From Verrucomicrobium sp. GAS474 (lineage in GTDB: Bacteria; Verrucomicrobiota; Verrucomicrobiia; Methylacidiphilales; GAS474), in contig NZ_LT629781.1 of NCBI RefSeq assembly GCF_900105685.1, positions 930,001 to 994,000 of the forward strand: 64,000 nucleotides of DNA, read 5' to 3'. The position numbers were made by a program, and so were the translations under genes. Shown here in pieces: positions 8,170 to 17,347 of the stretch. The notes below the pieces were generated by a model. That model searched no databases. It was not told the origin of the DNA and saw only the letters and a list, made by a program, of their open reading frames with translations. How positions within the stretch are numbered: position 1 is the first letter of the stretch; every line of letters starts with the position of its first letter.

Positions 8170-9036
8170 ATGACACCGCCTCGTCCCGCTTCCCCCTCCC
8201 GTCTGGCCTTCGCCATGGCCTTGAGCGCGCTCGCCCTCCTCCTTCCGGCCACGCGGGGCATGGCGGCGACCACGCTCCTCTCCTATTGGGATTTCAACAA
8301 CACCGCGACGAACTACTCGGGCTCGCTGACCGGCTCCTTCGCCACCACCAACGCCGGTTTCGGCGAGGTCTTCAACACGACCAACAACCGCCTCTCGAGC
8401 AACACCGCCAACGGGGCCCTCTACACCTCGACCTACATCGATTTCACCGGCGTCACCGGCTACATCAACGGGGGCCACACGAATACCTACTCCCAGTGGG
8501 GCGCCTTCAACGACGCCTCGACCAATCTCGGCAGCGGCCAGAATTCCAACCTCTACGCGGGCGACACCTCGACCCAGCAGGGCGCGGCCTTCCTCGTCCT
8601 TTCCTCGACGACCGCAGCCCCCGTCACCAGCAGCCTCGTCTTCTCCCTCGACACGCAGGGCTACCAGGGCATCTCGCTGAGCTACGCCGGCCGCACCGGC
8701 GGCTCCGCCCTCACCTCCCTCACCTGGGCCTACAGCTACGACAACGTCACCTTCACCACCGTTACGCCGACCCAGACCGGCACCCTCACCCTCGGCGGCG
8801 GCTACTTCGACATCTCCGACACCTTCAGCACCGTCCTCGACAACAAAAGCGCCGTCTATCTGAAACTCGTCCTGAACGAAACCGGCAACGGCACCACGGC
8901 CAACTTCGCCCTCGATAACGTCCAGGTCCTCGGAACCGCCCTCGCCGTGCCGGAGCCGCCCGTCTGGGAGCTCCTGATCGGAGCCCTCGGCGCGGCCCTC
9001 TTCGTCCGGGCGCGGGCGCGGCGGGTTGAAGCCTAA
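8170..9036 (+). CDS. PEP-CTERM sorting-domain surface protein
   Basis: Secreted protein of about 288 residues. An N-terminal signal peptide (ALSALALLLPATRGMAA) is followed by a Thr/Ser/Asn/Gly-rich beta-sandwich-like body (LLSYWDFNNTATNYSGSLTG ... NFALDNVQVLG) resembling carbohydrate-binding or lectin-like PEP-CTERM proteins. The C-terminus is a classic exosortase signal: VPEP, a hydrophobic helix (WELLIGALGAALFV), then a basic tail RARARR. The start at 8170 has an AGGA Shine-Dalgarno 7 nt upstream; the ATG at 8143 has none and would add nine residues. Exosortase itself is not in the window. Divergent from the AraC regulator, which may control it. Confidence 0.82.
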   Translation: MTPPRPASPSRLAFAMALSALALLLPATRGMAATTLLSYWDFNNTATNYSGSLTGSFATTNAGFGEVFNTTNNRLSSNTANGALYTSTYIDFTGVTGYINGGHTNTYSQWGAFNDASTNLGSGQNSNLYAGDTSTQQGAAFLVLSSTTAAPVTSSLVFSLDTQGYQGISLSYAGRTGGSALTSLTWAYSYDNVTFTTVTPTQTGTLTLGGGYFDISDTFSTVLDNKSAVYLKLVLNETGNGTTANFALDNVQVLGTALAVPEPPVWELLIGALGAALFVRARARRVEA

Positions 9037-9042
9037 GGGTGC

Positions 9043-9066
9043 AAAAAAGGCGGCCCTTCGGGACCT
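9043..9066 (-). terminator. Probable rho-independent terminator of eutBC
   Basis: Read on the minus strand: an imperfect GC-rich stem with a GAA loop (GGTCCCGAAGGGCC) followed by CGCC and a run of six T. It lies directly after the eutC stop and before the convergent PEP-CTERM stop. The 14 bases GGCGGCCCTTCGGG also match the end of the dispersed repeat in this window. Confidence 0.45.
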
Positions 9067-9072
9067 CCTTTC

Positions 9073-9855
9073 TCACCCCTCCAAGGAGGGCTCCTCCAAA
9101 TCCTTCAGCGCGACGCCGCTGACCTTCCGTTCCGCCGAGGCCGCGAGGAGGGCGGCGAGCTTCGCCGCCGCCTGCGCCGGGGGGAGGCCCTCGGGGCGGA
9201 TGTTGGAGAGGCAGTTGCGGTCGGCGTCGGTCCGGGCTGCGCCGGGGCCGAAGGTGAGGTAGGCGCCGAGGCTGTCGATGGAGCTGAAGCCGGGGCGCTC
9301 CCCGAGCAGCATCACCGATTGGCGCGCGCCGAGGAGTTCCCCGGCCTCGTCCTGCAGCTTCACTCTTCCGAAGGGGACGATGAGGACGGGGTAGAGCGTC
9401 CATCCCGCGCCTTGCAGCAAGGGAAAGAGCCGGGCCAGGACGGGGACGGCCTGCCGTTCCGCCGCGAGGGCGGAGAGGCCGTCGGAGACGAGGACGAGGA
9501 GATCGCGGCGGCCCCACGTTCCGCTCCGCTCCCGCAGCGCGTCGCGCGACGCCCCATCGAGACGCCGCCCGAGATCGGGCCGCGCCAGGTAGGTCCGGCG
9601 GTCGGCGGCCTCGGTGGCGACGGGGAAGCTCTCGATCCCCGCTTGTTCCAAGGCCTCGGCCACCGTGGCGGGAACGAAGCGGGCGTGGACGGCGTCGCGT
9701 GCGCGGGCGTGGCCGAGGCGGAAGTCGACGACGGCCTCGGTGCGCAGGCTTCCCCCCGTCCGCCCGAGGGCGATGCGGGCCTGGGTGAAGCGGCGGAGGC
9801 CGAATCACCGGTCCCGGCCTTCGGGGGCGGGCGGGACGAGGTCAGGCGTTTCCAT
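9073..9855 (-). pseudogene. eutC: Ethanolamine ammonia-lyase small subunit, interrupted by an in-frame TGA
   Basis: EutC is the small subunit of the coenzyme-B12-dependent lyase that splits ethanolamine into acetaldehyde and ammonia. From the ATG at 9855, which overlaps the end of eutB as in other eutBC operons, the frame reads METPDLVPPAPEGRDR, then TGA at 9805-9807, then FGLRRFTQARIALGRTGGSL, HARARDAV, RPDLGRRLD, VSDGLSALA, LLGERPGFSSIDSLGAYLTF and DRNCLSNIRP: a complete EutC. The stop falls exactly where EutC proteins have the Trp of the W-x-x-L-R-x-F-T motif, so one TGG to TGA change explains it. No ATG, GTG or TTG lies between the TGA and a GTG at 9663, which would cut off the conserved N-terminus. 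Either a recent nonsense mutation, a sequencing error, or readthrough. Confidence 0.85.
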
Positions 9856-11227
9856 GGAGGAGGAAGGGATGGTCGCCCGCGACGGGGAGGAGGTGGCGGC
9901 CCTCGACGGTCGCGATCCGCATGGTCTCGAGCCACGCCTCGAACTCGGGCGCGGGCCGCAGCCCGAGGGCCTGGCGGAGGTAGTGGCTGTCGTGGAAGGA
10001 AGTCGACTGGTAGCCGAGCATGATGTCGTCGGCCCCGGGGACGCCCATGATGTAGTTGCACCCGGCGACGCCGAGGAGCGTCAGCAGGGTATCCATGTCG
10101 TCCTGGTCGGCCTCGGCGTGGTTCGTGTAGCAGACGTCGACGCCCATCGGGAGGCCGAGGAGCTTCCCGCAGAAATGGTCTTCCAGTCCGGCCCGGATGA
10201 TCTGCTTCCCGTCGTAGAGATATTCGGGGCCGATGAAGCCGACGACGGTGTTGACGAGGAGCGGCTTGAATTTCCGGGCGACGGCGTAGGCCCGGACTTC
10301 GAGGGTCTGCTGGTCGACGCCGTGGTGGGCCCCGGCGGAGAGGGCCGAGCCCTGGCCGGTCTCGAAGTACATGACGTTGTCGCCGACCGTCCCGCGCCGG
10401 AGGGAGCGGGCCGCCTCGTCGGCCTCGGCGAGGAGGGAGAGGGTGACGCCGAAGCTCCGGTTCGCCGCCTCGGTCCCGGCGATCGACTGGAACATGAGGT
10501 CGAGCGGCGCGCCGAGGCGCAGGGCCTCCATCTGCGTCGTCACGTGGGCGAGGACGCACGACTGGGTCGGGATCTGGTAGCGGGCGATGACCTCGTCGAG
10601 GAGGCGGAGGAGCCGGTCGAGGGAGCCGACGCTGTCGGTGGCGGGGTTGATGCCGATGACGGCGTCGCCGCAGCCGTAGAGGAGGCCGTCGAGGATCGAG
10701 GCGGCGATGGCCTGGGGATCGTCGGTCGGGTGATTGGGCTGAAGCCGGACGGAGAGCCGCCCCGGCAGGCCGAGGGTCCCGCGGAAGGCGGTGACGACGC
10801 GCCGCTTCTGCGCCGCCAGGATGAGGTCCTGGTTCCCCATGAGCTTCGAGACCGCCGCCGCCATCTCGGGCGTGAGGCCGGGCGCGAGCGCCTCCAGCGC
10901 CGCCCCGTCGGTTTCGTAGCGGAGCAGCCAGTCGCGGAACGCGCCGACGGTGAGGCCCGCGACGGGCGCGAAGGCGGCGCGGTCGTGGGTGTCGACGATG
11001 AGCCGGGTGACGTCATCGTCCTCGTAGGGAACGAGGGGATCGTCGAGGAAGCGCTGGAGCGGGACCTCGGCGAGGCAGAGCTGGGCGGCGACCCGCTCCT
11101 CGGCGCTCGCGGCCGCGACCCCGGCCAGCGCGTCGCCGGAGCGGAACGGCGTCGCCTTCGCCATCAACTCGCGGAGCGAATCGAAGCCGTAGCGGCGGGC
11201 GCCGACGGAGCACGACCAGGGGGGCAT
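9842..11227 (-). CDS. eutB: Ethanolamine ammonia-lyase large (catalytic) subunit
   Basis: 461 residues, normal for EutB, the TIM-barrel subunit that binds ethanolamine and adenosylcobalamin. Recognised by YGFDSLRELMAKATPFRSGD near the N-terminus, PYEDDDVTRLI, LTVGAFRDWLL, the segment NHAEADQDDMDTLL, GCNYIMGVPGADDIMLGYQ and TSFHDSHYLRQ. It is followed by eutC with overlapping coding regions. No eutA reactivase, microcompartment genes or ethanolamine permease are in the window, so this is a short, cytosolic-type eutBC unit. The 101 bp upstream contain a small CTCCCATCGGGAG hairpin but nothing resembling a cobalamin riboswitch. The protein looks intact, but its activity depends on EutC. Confidence 0.95.
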   Translation of the reverse strand: MPPWSCSVGARRYGFDSLRELMAKATPFRSGDALAGVAAASAEERVAAQLCLAEVPLQRFLDDPLVPYEDDDVTRLIVDTHDRAAFAPVAGLTVGAFRDWLLRYETDGAALEALAPGLTPEMAAAVSKLMGNQDLILAAQKRRVVTAFRGTLGLPGRLSVRLQPNHPTDDPQAIAASILDGLLYGCGDAVIGINPATDSVGSLDRLLRLLDEVIARYQIPTQSCVLAHVTTQMEALRLGAPLDLMFQSIAGTEAANRSFGVTLSLLAEADEAARSLRRGTVGDNVMYFETGQGSALSAGAHHGVDQQTLEVRAYAVARKFKPLLVNTVVGFIGPEYLYDGKQIIRAGLEDHFCGKLLGLPMGVDVCYTNHAEADQDDMDTLLTLLGVAGCNYIMGVPGADDIMLGYQSTSFHDSHYLRQALGLRPAPEFEAWLETMRIATVEGRHLLPVAGDHPFLLHGNA

Positions 11228-11328
11228 GGATGCAGTGGAGCGGGAAGCGTGCCGCGAAGAGGCCAGGGAGCGTTACATTGTGGTGACTGTTCCCCCAGGG
11301 CGGCATAGCTCCCGATGGGAGTCAGGAA

Positions 11329-13374
11329 CTACGCCGCCTGCGGGAACGGAAACACCGCGGCAGGCGGGACTGCGACTCCTTCGGGGGTCGTCACGGCGGG
11401 ACGCCGCAGGTCGGCGGGGAGGAGGTTTGCGGCGAAGCGGTGGTCGCGGTAGAGGGTCAACGCGACGTCGCGGTTTTCGCGGATGCACTGCTTGATCGCC
11501 TCGGGGTCCTTCTCGCAGCAGAGGAGGGTCTTCCACGAATGGAGGTGCTTCGGCTTGTGGAAATCGCTGTTCGCGAGGAAGGGGAGCCGCTTCAGCCCGA
11601 CGGGGGTGTAGAGGTCGTCGCGGTTGGCGATCTCCCATGCGTCGAGGAGGGGCGCGAATTCGTCCTGGTGTTCCCACAGGTAGAGCGTGTTCCGGCCCCA
11701 CTCGCTCTGGAACTTGTGGGGATGGGACGCGACGGCGAGGCCGCCCTGCGCGTGGATCTCGGCGATGAGCGCCTTGAGGTCGAGGGTCGGGTCGATCGGG
11801 GCCTTGAGGTCGATGCCGAGGAGGTGGGCCGACGACTTCGCGGTGAGGCCGTCCTTGTTGAACTCGATCCCGGCCATGAGGATCATGCCGTACTTCTTCC
11901 ACGCCCGCTTCTTTTCCTTCTCCAGCGTCTCGAAGTATTCGGGAACCTGGGCGGGGGAAAGGACGAGGCCGGTCCACTGGCAGACCTTGCCGATGACGCG
12001 GGCGGGATCGATGAGGTGGTCGGTGACGCAGAGGCAGTCGAAGCCGCGCTGGCCGTAGAGGTCGACCAGCTCGCCGACGGTGAGCTTCCCGTCGGAGTAG
12101 GTCGTGTGGGTGTGGAAGTCGCAGAGGAGGAGCCGCTTTTCCGAGGCGGGCGGGGTCTTCGACGATTTCTGCTTCGCCTCCTGCCGCTGGGCGGCCTGCC
12201 GGAAGGCGGAGCCGGAGTCGGCGGGGGGGAGGCTCTGCGGGGCGGCGGCCTCGAGGATGAAGCGGGCGGCCTGGAGGGCGCTGTCGGGACGGCTGATGGG
12301 GCGGAGGTTCTCGCGCCAGAGGTTGCAGAGGCGGCCTTCGTTCTCGAAGAGGCGGTCGAGCCACGCGGCGATTTCCTTCGGGCTCTCGGCGAGCATCCCG
12401 GCGTGGTTCCGCTTCAGCAATTCGTAGTTCCCCTCCTCCTGCCCGGGGACGACCTGGTTCACCAGCATCGGGATCCGGGCGGCGACGGCTTCCTGGACGG
12501 TCGCCCCGCCCGCCTTGCTGACGAGGACGTGGTGGGTGAGCATCAGCTCGGCCATCCGGTTCGTCCAGCCGAGGACGGTGATGCGGCCCGACGCGCCCGC
12601 TTCCTCGACCTGGGCGGCGATCTCCCGCTGGAGTTTCTGGTCCCGGCCGACGGTGACGGTGACTTCCCAGTTCGGCCGCTCGAGGAGGCGGGCGATGATC
12701 TTCCCGGCCTTCTTCTTGCCCGAGTTGATGATGTAGAGGATGCGCGGGGCGGCCCCGGCGGCGAGGTCGGGCAGCGGCCCGATCCCCTCCTCGGCCCGCT
12801 GCTCGTCGGTGAAGGCGAGGCGGACGGGGAAGCCGAGGACGTGGAGGCGCTCCGGCGCGACGCCGACCTGGCGCATCACCTCGGCGGTCTCCTCGTTCGG
12901 GACGATGAAGGCGTCGCTGGGGCAGCGGTACCAGAGGGAGTTCACGCTGATCGAGTCGGTGACGACGGTGATCTGGGCGAAGTTCCGCGGACGGCCCTCG
13001 CGGGTGCGGAAGATCTCCTCGATGAGGAAATTGTAGATCGGGTAGGTCGAGACGACGGCGTCGGGCTGCACCTCGTCGAAGAGGGCCTCCATCGCCTTCC
13101 GCATCCGGGCCATCGTGGCGAGGTTCGCCTGGACCAGCGGCGTCTTGTCGAGGAGGGTGTAGATGCCCTGCCACAGCAGCGGCGTCTTGTTGATCGCGGT
13201 GAGGTAGCCCTTGCGGACGAACTCGTTCACCCGGCCGTAGCAGGCCTCGAAGAGGTCGACGATCTCGACGTGGGCCTCGTCGCCCGCGAGGTGCTCGATC
13301 CCCTCCTGGACGCACCGCGCGGCGGTGTTGTGGCCCTCGCCGAAGCCCGCGGTGAAGATGAGAATCCGTTTCAC
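11329..13374 (-). CDS. MGDG-synthase-like glycosyltransferase fused to a PHP phosphoesterase
   Basis: 681-residue two-domain protein. Residues 1-380 are a GT-B glycosyltransferase of the monogalactosyl-diacylglycerol synthase/UgtP type: RILIFTAGFGEGHNTAA at the N-terminus (diacylglycerol-facing half), then LGWTNRMAELM and SKAGGATVQEAVAARIPML in the nucleotide-sugar half. A linker rich in Ala/Lys/Gln (about 380-412) leads to a PHP metal-dependent phosphoesterase, residues 413-640: FHTHTTYSDG (420-429), VTDHL, AGIEF, SHPHK and NSDFH, all the expected metal ligands. The start is GTG at 13374 with AAGGA upstream; the open frame continues upstream without similarity. Likely role: glycolipid synthesis at the membrane coupled to hydrolysis of a phosphoester; the second substrate is unknown. 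Confidence 0.87.
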   Translation of the reverse strand: MKRILIFTAGFGEGHNTAARCVQEGIEHLAGDEAHVEIVDLFEACYGRVNEFVRKGYLTAINKTPLLWQGIYTLLDKTPLVQANLATMARMRKAMEALFDEVQPDAVVSTYPIYNFLIEEIFRTREGRPRNFAQITVVTDSISVNSLWYRCPSDAFIVPNEETAEVMRQVGVAPERLHVLGFPVRLAFTDEQRAEEGIGPLPDLAAGAAPRILYIINSGKKKAGKIIARLLERPNWEVTVTVGRDQKLQREIAAQVEEAGASGRITVLGWTNRMAELMLTHHVLVSKAGGATVQEAVAARIPMLVNQVVPGQEEGNYELLKRNHAGMLAESPKEIAAWLDRLFENEGRLCNLWRENLRPISRPDSALQAARFILEAAAPQSLPPADSGSAFRQAAQRQEAKQKSSKTPPASEKRLLLCDFHTHTTYSDGKLTVGELVDLYGQRGFDCLCVTDHLIDPARVIGKVCQWTGLVLSPAQVPEYFETLEKEKKRAWKKYGMILMAGIEFNKDGLTAKSSAHLLGIDLKAPIDPTLDLKALIAEIHAQGGLAVASHPHKFQSEWGRNTLYLWEHQDEFAPLLDAWEIANRDDLYTPVGLKRLPFLANSDFHKPKHLHSWKTLLCCEKDPEAIKQCIRENRDVALTLYRDHRFAANLLPADLRRPAVTTPEGVAVPPAAVFPFPQAA

Positions 13375-13611
13375 GACGCCCTGTTCCTTAGCCGTTTCCG
13401 GGCCGGGGGTACAGATTGTTTGTGTAACGTTTGCGTGTCGGAGGCCGGGGCAGGGGAGGGAGGGAAGAGGAGGAAAAAAGGCCTTGGCCGACCCCGTTTC
13501 CGGGCCCGTTTTGTGTCCCTTTCGGGGGGCCAAATGGAGGGCCAAAAAATCCGTGACTTTGCCGGGACCGAAAGGCACGCTCCGTTCCGCTAGAAACTTT
13601 TTACGCTTCGC

Positions 13612-14301
13612 ATGAAACTTCTCCTTTGGGACATCGACGGTACATTGGTCTGCACCGGCAAGGCGGGAGAAGTCGCCCTCCTGAAGGCGATCAAGGAAAA
13701 GACCGGCGCCGAAGGCTCCCTCGGGGCCATCGACTACAAGGGCCGGACCGACCTCTTCATCGCCCGCCAGATCCTCGACCACTACGGCCATCCCGTCACC
13801 TCGGAGAGCCTCCATGCCTTCACCGAGTGTTACCTGAAGCACCTCTCCGCCGAGCTGCCCCGGGCGAAGAACGGCCGCCTCCTCCCCGGCGTCCTCGCCG
13901 CCCTCGAGGCGGTGAAGAAGCGGAAGGATATCGCCCAGGGCCTCCTGACCGGGAACCTCGTGAAGGGGGCACGGCTGAAGCTCGACCATTACTCGGTCTG
14001 GCATTACTTCGAGTTCGGCGCCTTCGCCGACGACAGCCACATCCGCAACGACCTCGGGCCCTACGCGCTGCAGCGGGCGAAAGACCGCCACGGGAAGGAC
14101 TTCCTCCCCGGCGATGTCTTCATCATCGGCGACACCCCCCACGACATCGCCTGCGCCAAAATCATCGGCGCGAACTCGATCGCCGTGGCGACGGGAAGCT
14201 TCACGAAGGAAGAACTCCTCCAGCACGAGCCGACGGCCTACTTCGACGACCTCTCCGACCTCCCCGCCTTCTTCCAGGTCGTCGAGACGGGCAAGCAGTA
14301 G
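13612..14301 (+). CDS. HAD superfamily phosphatase (phosphoglycolate-phosphatase-like)
   Basis: 229-residue haloacid dehalogenase-type hydrolase of subfamily I with a helical cap. Motif I is LLWDIDGTLV (nucleophile and acid Asp, residues 8 and 10), motif II LLTGN, motif III the Lys in the KLDHY region, motif IV FIIGDTPHDIACA. Length and layout match Gph-like or nucleotidase-like HAD phosphatases; substrate not assignable. It is divergent from the glycosyltransferase-PHP gene across a 237-bp region in which I see no clear element, and it converges on argG with repeat copy A in between. Confidence 0.87.
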   Translation: MKLLLWDIDGTLVCTGKAGEVALLKAIKEKTGAEGSLGAIDYKGRTDLFIARQILDHYGHPVTSESLHAFTECYLKHLSAELPRAKNGRLLPGVLAALEAVKKRKDIAQGLLTGNLVKGARLKLDHYSVWHYFEFGAFADDSHIRNDLGPYALQRAKDRHGKDFLPGDVFIIGDTPHDIACAKIIGANSIAVATGSFTKEELLQHEPTAYFDDLSDLPAFFQVVETGKQ

Positions 14302-14312
14302 GGAAGGCCGCC

Positions 14313-14572
14313 TTCAGCACCGGGGAGATGGGACTGCTCCTTGGATGCTCCTTCCCAGGCCTCGGCCCTCAAGGAGGTTAGATCCAGCGGAGTAGAGCGA
14401 GCGTATGGGAGATAGCCTTTAGGGTTGCGCCTTATCTACACCACGGCCTATCAGACAGGAGGGTCCGGAGGGGCGTGCCCCTCCGTTCGTTCAAACGCGC
14501 GGATCGCCTCCACCTGTACAGGGCTATGTACCCGGTCCCGAAGGGCCGCCTCCTCCCCCGCGACCCCTTTCC
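14313..14572. repeat. Dispersed inverted-repeat element, copy A (left end missing)
   Basis: Non-coding repeat between the convergent HAD gene and argG. Positions 14313-14460 match copy B at 19025-19170 closely, sharing TCCTTGGATGCTCCTTCCCA, GGTTAGATCCAGCGGAGTAG and ACACCACGGCCTATCAGA. The right end (14500-14572), with CCTGTACAGGGC, TACCCGGTCCCGAAGGGC and CCCGCGACCCCTTTCC, matches the right ends of copies B and C. Copy A lacks the left terminal inverted repeat. Short open frames inside it are not conserved between copies, so I treat it as non-coding. Confidence 0.8.
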
Positions 14573-14576
14573 GCCC

Positions 14577-15806
14577 CTACTTCTTCTTCGCCGGGGCCTT
14601 CTTCTTCCCCTTCGTGGCGGCCAACACAGCCGCCCGCGTCCGAAGGCGCAGCCCGTTGAGGCGGATGAAGCCAGTCGCGTCGGCCTGGTTGTAGGCTCCG
14701 GCGTCGGCTTCCATCGTCGCGATGTGGGGGTTGTAGAGGGAGACGGGGCTCTTGCGGCCCGCGGTGATGATGTTCCCCTTGTAGAGCTTCAGGCGGACCG
14801 TGCCGGTGACGTTCTCCTGGCTCTGGTCGACGGCGGCCTGGAGGAACTCCCGCTCGGGGGCGAACCAGAAACCGTTGTAGACGAGGGTCGAGTACTTCGG
14901 GATGAGGGAGTCGCGGAGGTGCATGACCTCGCGGTCGAGGGTGAGGGTCTCGACCTGCCGGTGGGCGTGGCTGAGGATGGTGCCGCCGGGGGTCTCGTAG
15001 ACGCCGCGCGACTTCATGCCGACGAAGCGGTTCTCGACGAGGTCGACGCGGCCGATGCCGTGCTTGCCGCCGAGCTTGTTCAGCGTGCGGAGGACGTCGG
15101 CGGGCTTCAGGGCCTTGCCGTTGACGGCGACGCAATCGCCCTTCACGTAGTCGAGCTCGACGTATTCGGCCTTGTTCGGCGCGAGCTCGGGCGAGACGGA
15201 GAGCTTGAACATGTCGCGCGGGGGCTCGACCCACGGATCTTCGAGGATGCCGCTCTCGAAGGAGATGTGGAGGAGGTTGCGGTCGGTGGAGTAGGGCTTC
15301 TTCGCGGTGACGGGGACGGGGATGCCGTTCTTCTTCGCGTAGGCGATGAGGTCGCTGCGGCCTTGGAACTTCCACTCGCGCCAGGGGGCGATGCACTTCA
15401 GGTCGGGAGCGAGGGCGGCGGCGGTCAGCTCGAAGCGGACCTGGTCGTTCCCCTTGCCGGTCGCGCCGTGGGCGATGGCCTGGGCGCCCTCGATGCGGGC
15501 GATGTCGACGAGGCGCTTCGCGATGAGGGGGCGGGCGATGCTGGTGCCGAGGAAGTACTGGCCTTCATAGAGCGCCCCGGCGCGGAGCATGGGGAAGATG
15601 AAGTCGGTGGCGAATTCCTCGGTGAGGTCGTCGATGTAGCATTTCGACGCGCCGGTGGAGAGAGCCTTCTTGTCGAGCCCGGCGAGTTCCTCCTCCTGGC
15701 CGATGTCGGCGCAGAAGGCGATGATTTCGGCCGAGTAGGTTTCCTTCAGCCACTTGAGGATGATCGAGGTATCAAGCCCTCCCGAGTACGCGACGACGAT
15801 TTTCAT
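14577..15806 (-). CDS. argG: Argininosuccinate synthase
   Basis: Cytosolic enzyme joining citrulline and aspartate with ATP to give argininosuccinate, the next-to-last step of arginine synthesis. 409 residues, the usual length. The N-terminal PP-loop [15 protein letters not shown] and the segments [50 protein letters not shown] and [14 protein letters not shown] are all present. It ends in a Lys-rich tail ([12 protein letters not shown]). Single gene: the esterase gene upstream is 127 bp away and argH is not in the window. Repeat copy A follows its stop codon. Confidence 0.98.
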   Translation of the reverse strand: MKIVVAYSGGLDTSIILKWLKETYSAEIIAFCADIGQEEELAGLDKKALSTGASKCYIDDLTEEFATDFIFPMLRAGALYEGQYFLGTSIARPLIAKRLVDIARIEGAQAIAHGATGKGNDQVRFELTAAALAPDLKCIAPWREWKFQGRSDLIAYAKKNGIPVPVTAKKPYSTDRNLLHISFESGILEDPWVEPPRDMFKLSVSPELAPNKAEYVELDYVKGDCVAVNGKALKPADVLRTLNKLGGKHGIGRVDLVENRFVGMKSRGVYETPGGTILSHAHRQVETLTLDREVMHLRDSLIPKYSTLVYNGFWFAPEREFLQAAVDQSQENVTGTVRLKLYKGNIITAGRKSPVSLYNPHIATMEADAGAYNQADATGFIRLNGLRLRTRAAVLAATKGKKKAPAKKK

Positions 15807-15933
15807 ATAGGTAAAATGAGAATCTCTTTTTTACGCGCGACGGGCCGGAAGGCGAGGGCTTTCTTCGGGGGCCGCCCCGGCGAGAGGGGATTTCACCTGT
15901 TCGTCACCGAGGCCCCTCCCCCGCGACCCCGCC

Positions 15934-17319
15934 TCAGGGCGCGGCGGGCGGGATCGGCTCGTTTTTCTTGAGGGCGGTCCGCCAGACGGCGGCGCGGGAG
16001 TGGTAGGCCTGCTGGCTGCCGCTGTTGTGGCCGGTGAGGGGAAGGGGGACGAGTTCCTTCACGGGGGAGGCGAGGGCATTGAAGGCGGCGAAGATGCCGG
16101 TGGGCCGGGCGGTCTCGTCGATCAGGCCGGGGGCGACGAGGGCGGGGCAGGTGATGCGGTGGGCGAAGTAGATCGGGTCGAAATACCCGGCGGTCTTCTT
16201 CACCTTCTCGACGTCGTGCCCGCGCGCGGCGGGGCCGCCCCAGATGCTGAGCCAGCTGGGCCAGCTGGCGGCGCGCGGCGGCGTGGCGAGGGGGGCGTAG
16301 ACGTCGCACCCGGCGGTGACCCACGTCATCATGTGGGTGACCTTCGGGCAGAGGGCGGCGGTGGCGAACGACTGGAGGCCGCCCTGGGAGCCGCCGGTGA
16401 CGATGAGGACGCGGCCGTCCCAGTCGGGGCGCGAGGCGAGGTATTGGACGGCCTGGACGTCGCCGAGGAACATGCGGAGGAAGTAGGAGGTCTCCCGGTC
16501 TTCCTCGCCGATGGCGGTGTAGCCGTTGAGGGCGCCCTTGCCGAGGTCGGCATAGAAGGCGGCGGGCTCGTCGATCGGGATGTCGTGGGCCTCGATGTTG
16601 AGGACGAGGTACCCTTCGCGCGCCGGCGCGAGGACCCAGTTCTTGTCGAGGGGATAGACGCCGGCCCATTGGACGACGAGCATCGCGGGGAATTTCTCCC
16701 CCGTCGTCGGGCGGGCGAGCTGCCCCCGGACGTGGGTGCCGTTGATGTTGTCGAGGGTCACCTTGTAGTAATCGACCCCGTCGGCGTTGGGGAGGCCCTC
16801 GACCTTCTCCAAGACGGGGTTCGCCGGAATGGCGGCGATCTCCTTCAGCTTCCCGTCCCAGAAGGCGTCGAAATCGTCCGGCGCGGGGAGGACGGGGCCG
16901 ATCTGGTCGGCGGCGATCACGGCCCCGCCGAGGCCGAGGGGCTTTTTCACCGCCGCGTCGGCCGAGGAGATGACGGCGAGGAGGGCGCCGGGCTCGGCGA
17001 GGGTGCCGGTCATCGTGGCGGGACCGGCGGAGAGATCGAGGGTCCCGTGGCCAACCTCGGGCTGGCCGTTCTGCCGGATGACGTAGGGGAGGGCGGTGAG
17101 GGTGGCGCGGCTTCCCGACTTCACGTCGACGGTCCAGGTCACCTTCTCGCCGAGGGCGTAGAGGCCGTTCGCATGATCGGGGACGACGGAGAGGAGCACC
17201 CCGGCCTCGGAGGCGGGGGCCGCCGTTGGGATGGGGGGCGGCGGCTCGGCGGCGAAGGCCGGGAGGGCGGGGAGGAGCAGGAGGGCGGCGAGGCGGAGAG
17301 AACGCGGGAGGGGAATCAT
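15934..17319 (-). CDS. Secreted acetylxylan-esterase-like alpha/beta hydrolase
   Basis: 461 residues with a signal peptide (LRLAALLLLPALPAFAA). An N-terminal beta-sandwich (about 40-130) contains LYALGEKVTWTVDVKSG; then comes an AXE1-type alpha/beta-hydrolase domain. The catalytic triad is visible: Ser311 in VTGGSQGG, Asp401 in APGLIDETARP, and His431 in LTGHNSGSQ. The family deacetylates xylan, xylooligosaccharides or cephalosporin C. It is the second gene of a tandem duplicate pair, 28 bp after its paralog, and very likely co-transcribed with it. It acts in the periplasm or outside the cell. Confidence 0.87.
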   Translation of the reverse strand: MIPLPRSLRLAALLLLPALPAFAAEPPPPIPTAAPASEAGVLLSVVPDHANGLYALGEKVTWTVDVKSGSRATLTALPYVIRQNGQPEVGHGTLDLSAGPATMTGTLAEPGALLAVISSADAAVKKPLGLGGAVIAADQIGPVLPAPDDFDAFWDGKLKEIAAIPANPVLEKVEGLPNADGVDYYKVTLDNINGTHVRGQLARPTTGEKFPAMLVVQWAGVYPLDKNWVLAPAREGYLVLNIEAHDIPIDEPAAFYADLGKGALNGYTAIGEEDRETSYFLRMFLGDVQAVQYLASRPDWDGRVLIVTGGSQGGLQSFATAALCPKVTHMMTWVTAGCDVYAPLATPPRAASWPSWLSIWGGPAARGHDVEKVKKTAGYFDPIYFAHRITCPALVAPGLIDETARPTGIFAAFNALASPVKELVPLPLTGHNSGSQQAYHSRAAVWRTALKKNEPIPPAAP

Positions 17320-17347
17320 GGAAAGGAGGGCGTGAGGATTAAATACA

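Noticed and set aside
9049-9064. A solo end of the dispersed repeat beside eutC (GGCGGCCCTTCGGG)
   Set aside because: Only 14 bp match and the sequence works as a terminator stem with a T-run; no other repeat sequence is next to it.
9805-9807. Genome-wide reading of TGA as an amino acid
   Set aside because: TGA ends many clear genes here, including eutB, the acyltransferase and the cassette genes.
11228-11328. Cobalamin riboswitch upstream of eutB
   Set aside because: The gap is only 101 bp and shows one short hairpin but none of the conserved B12-box elements.
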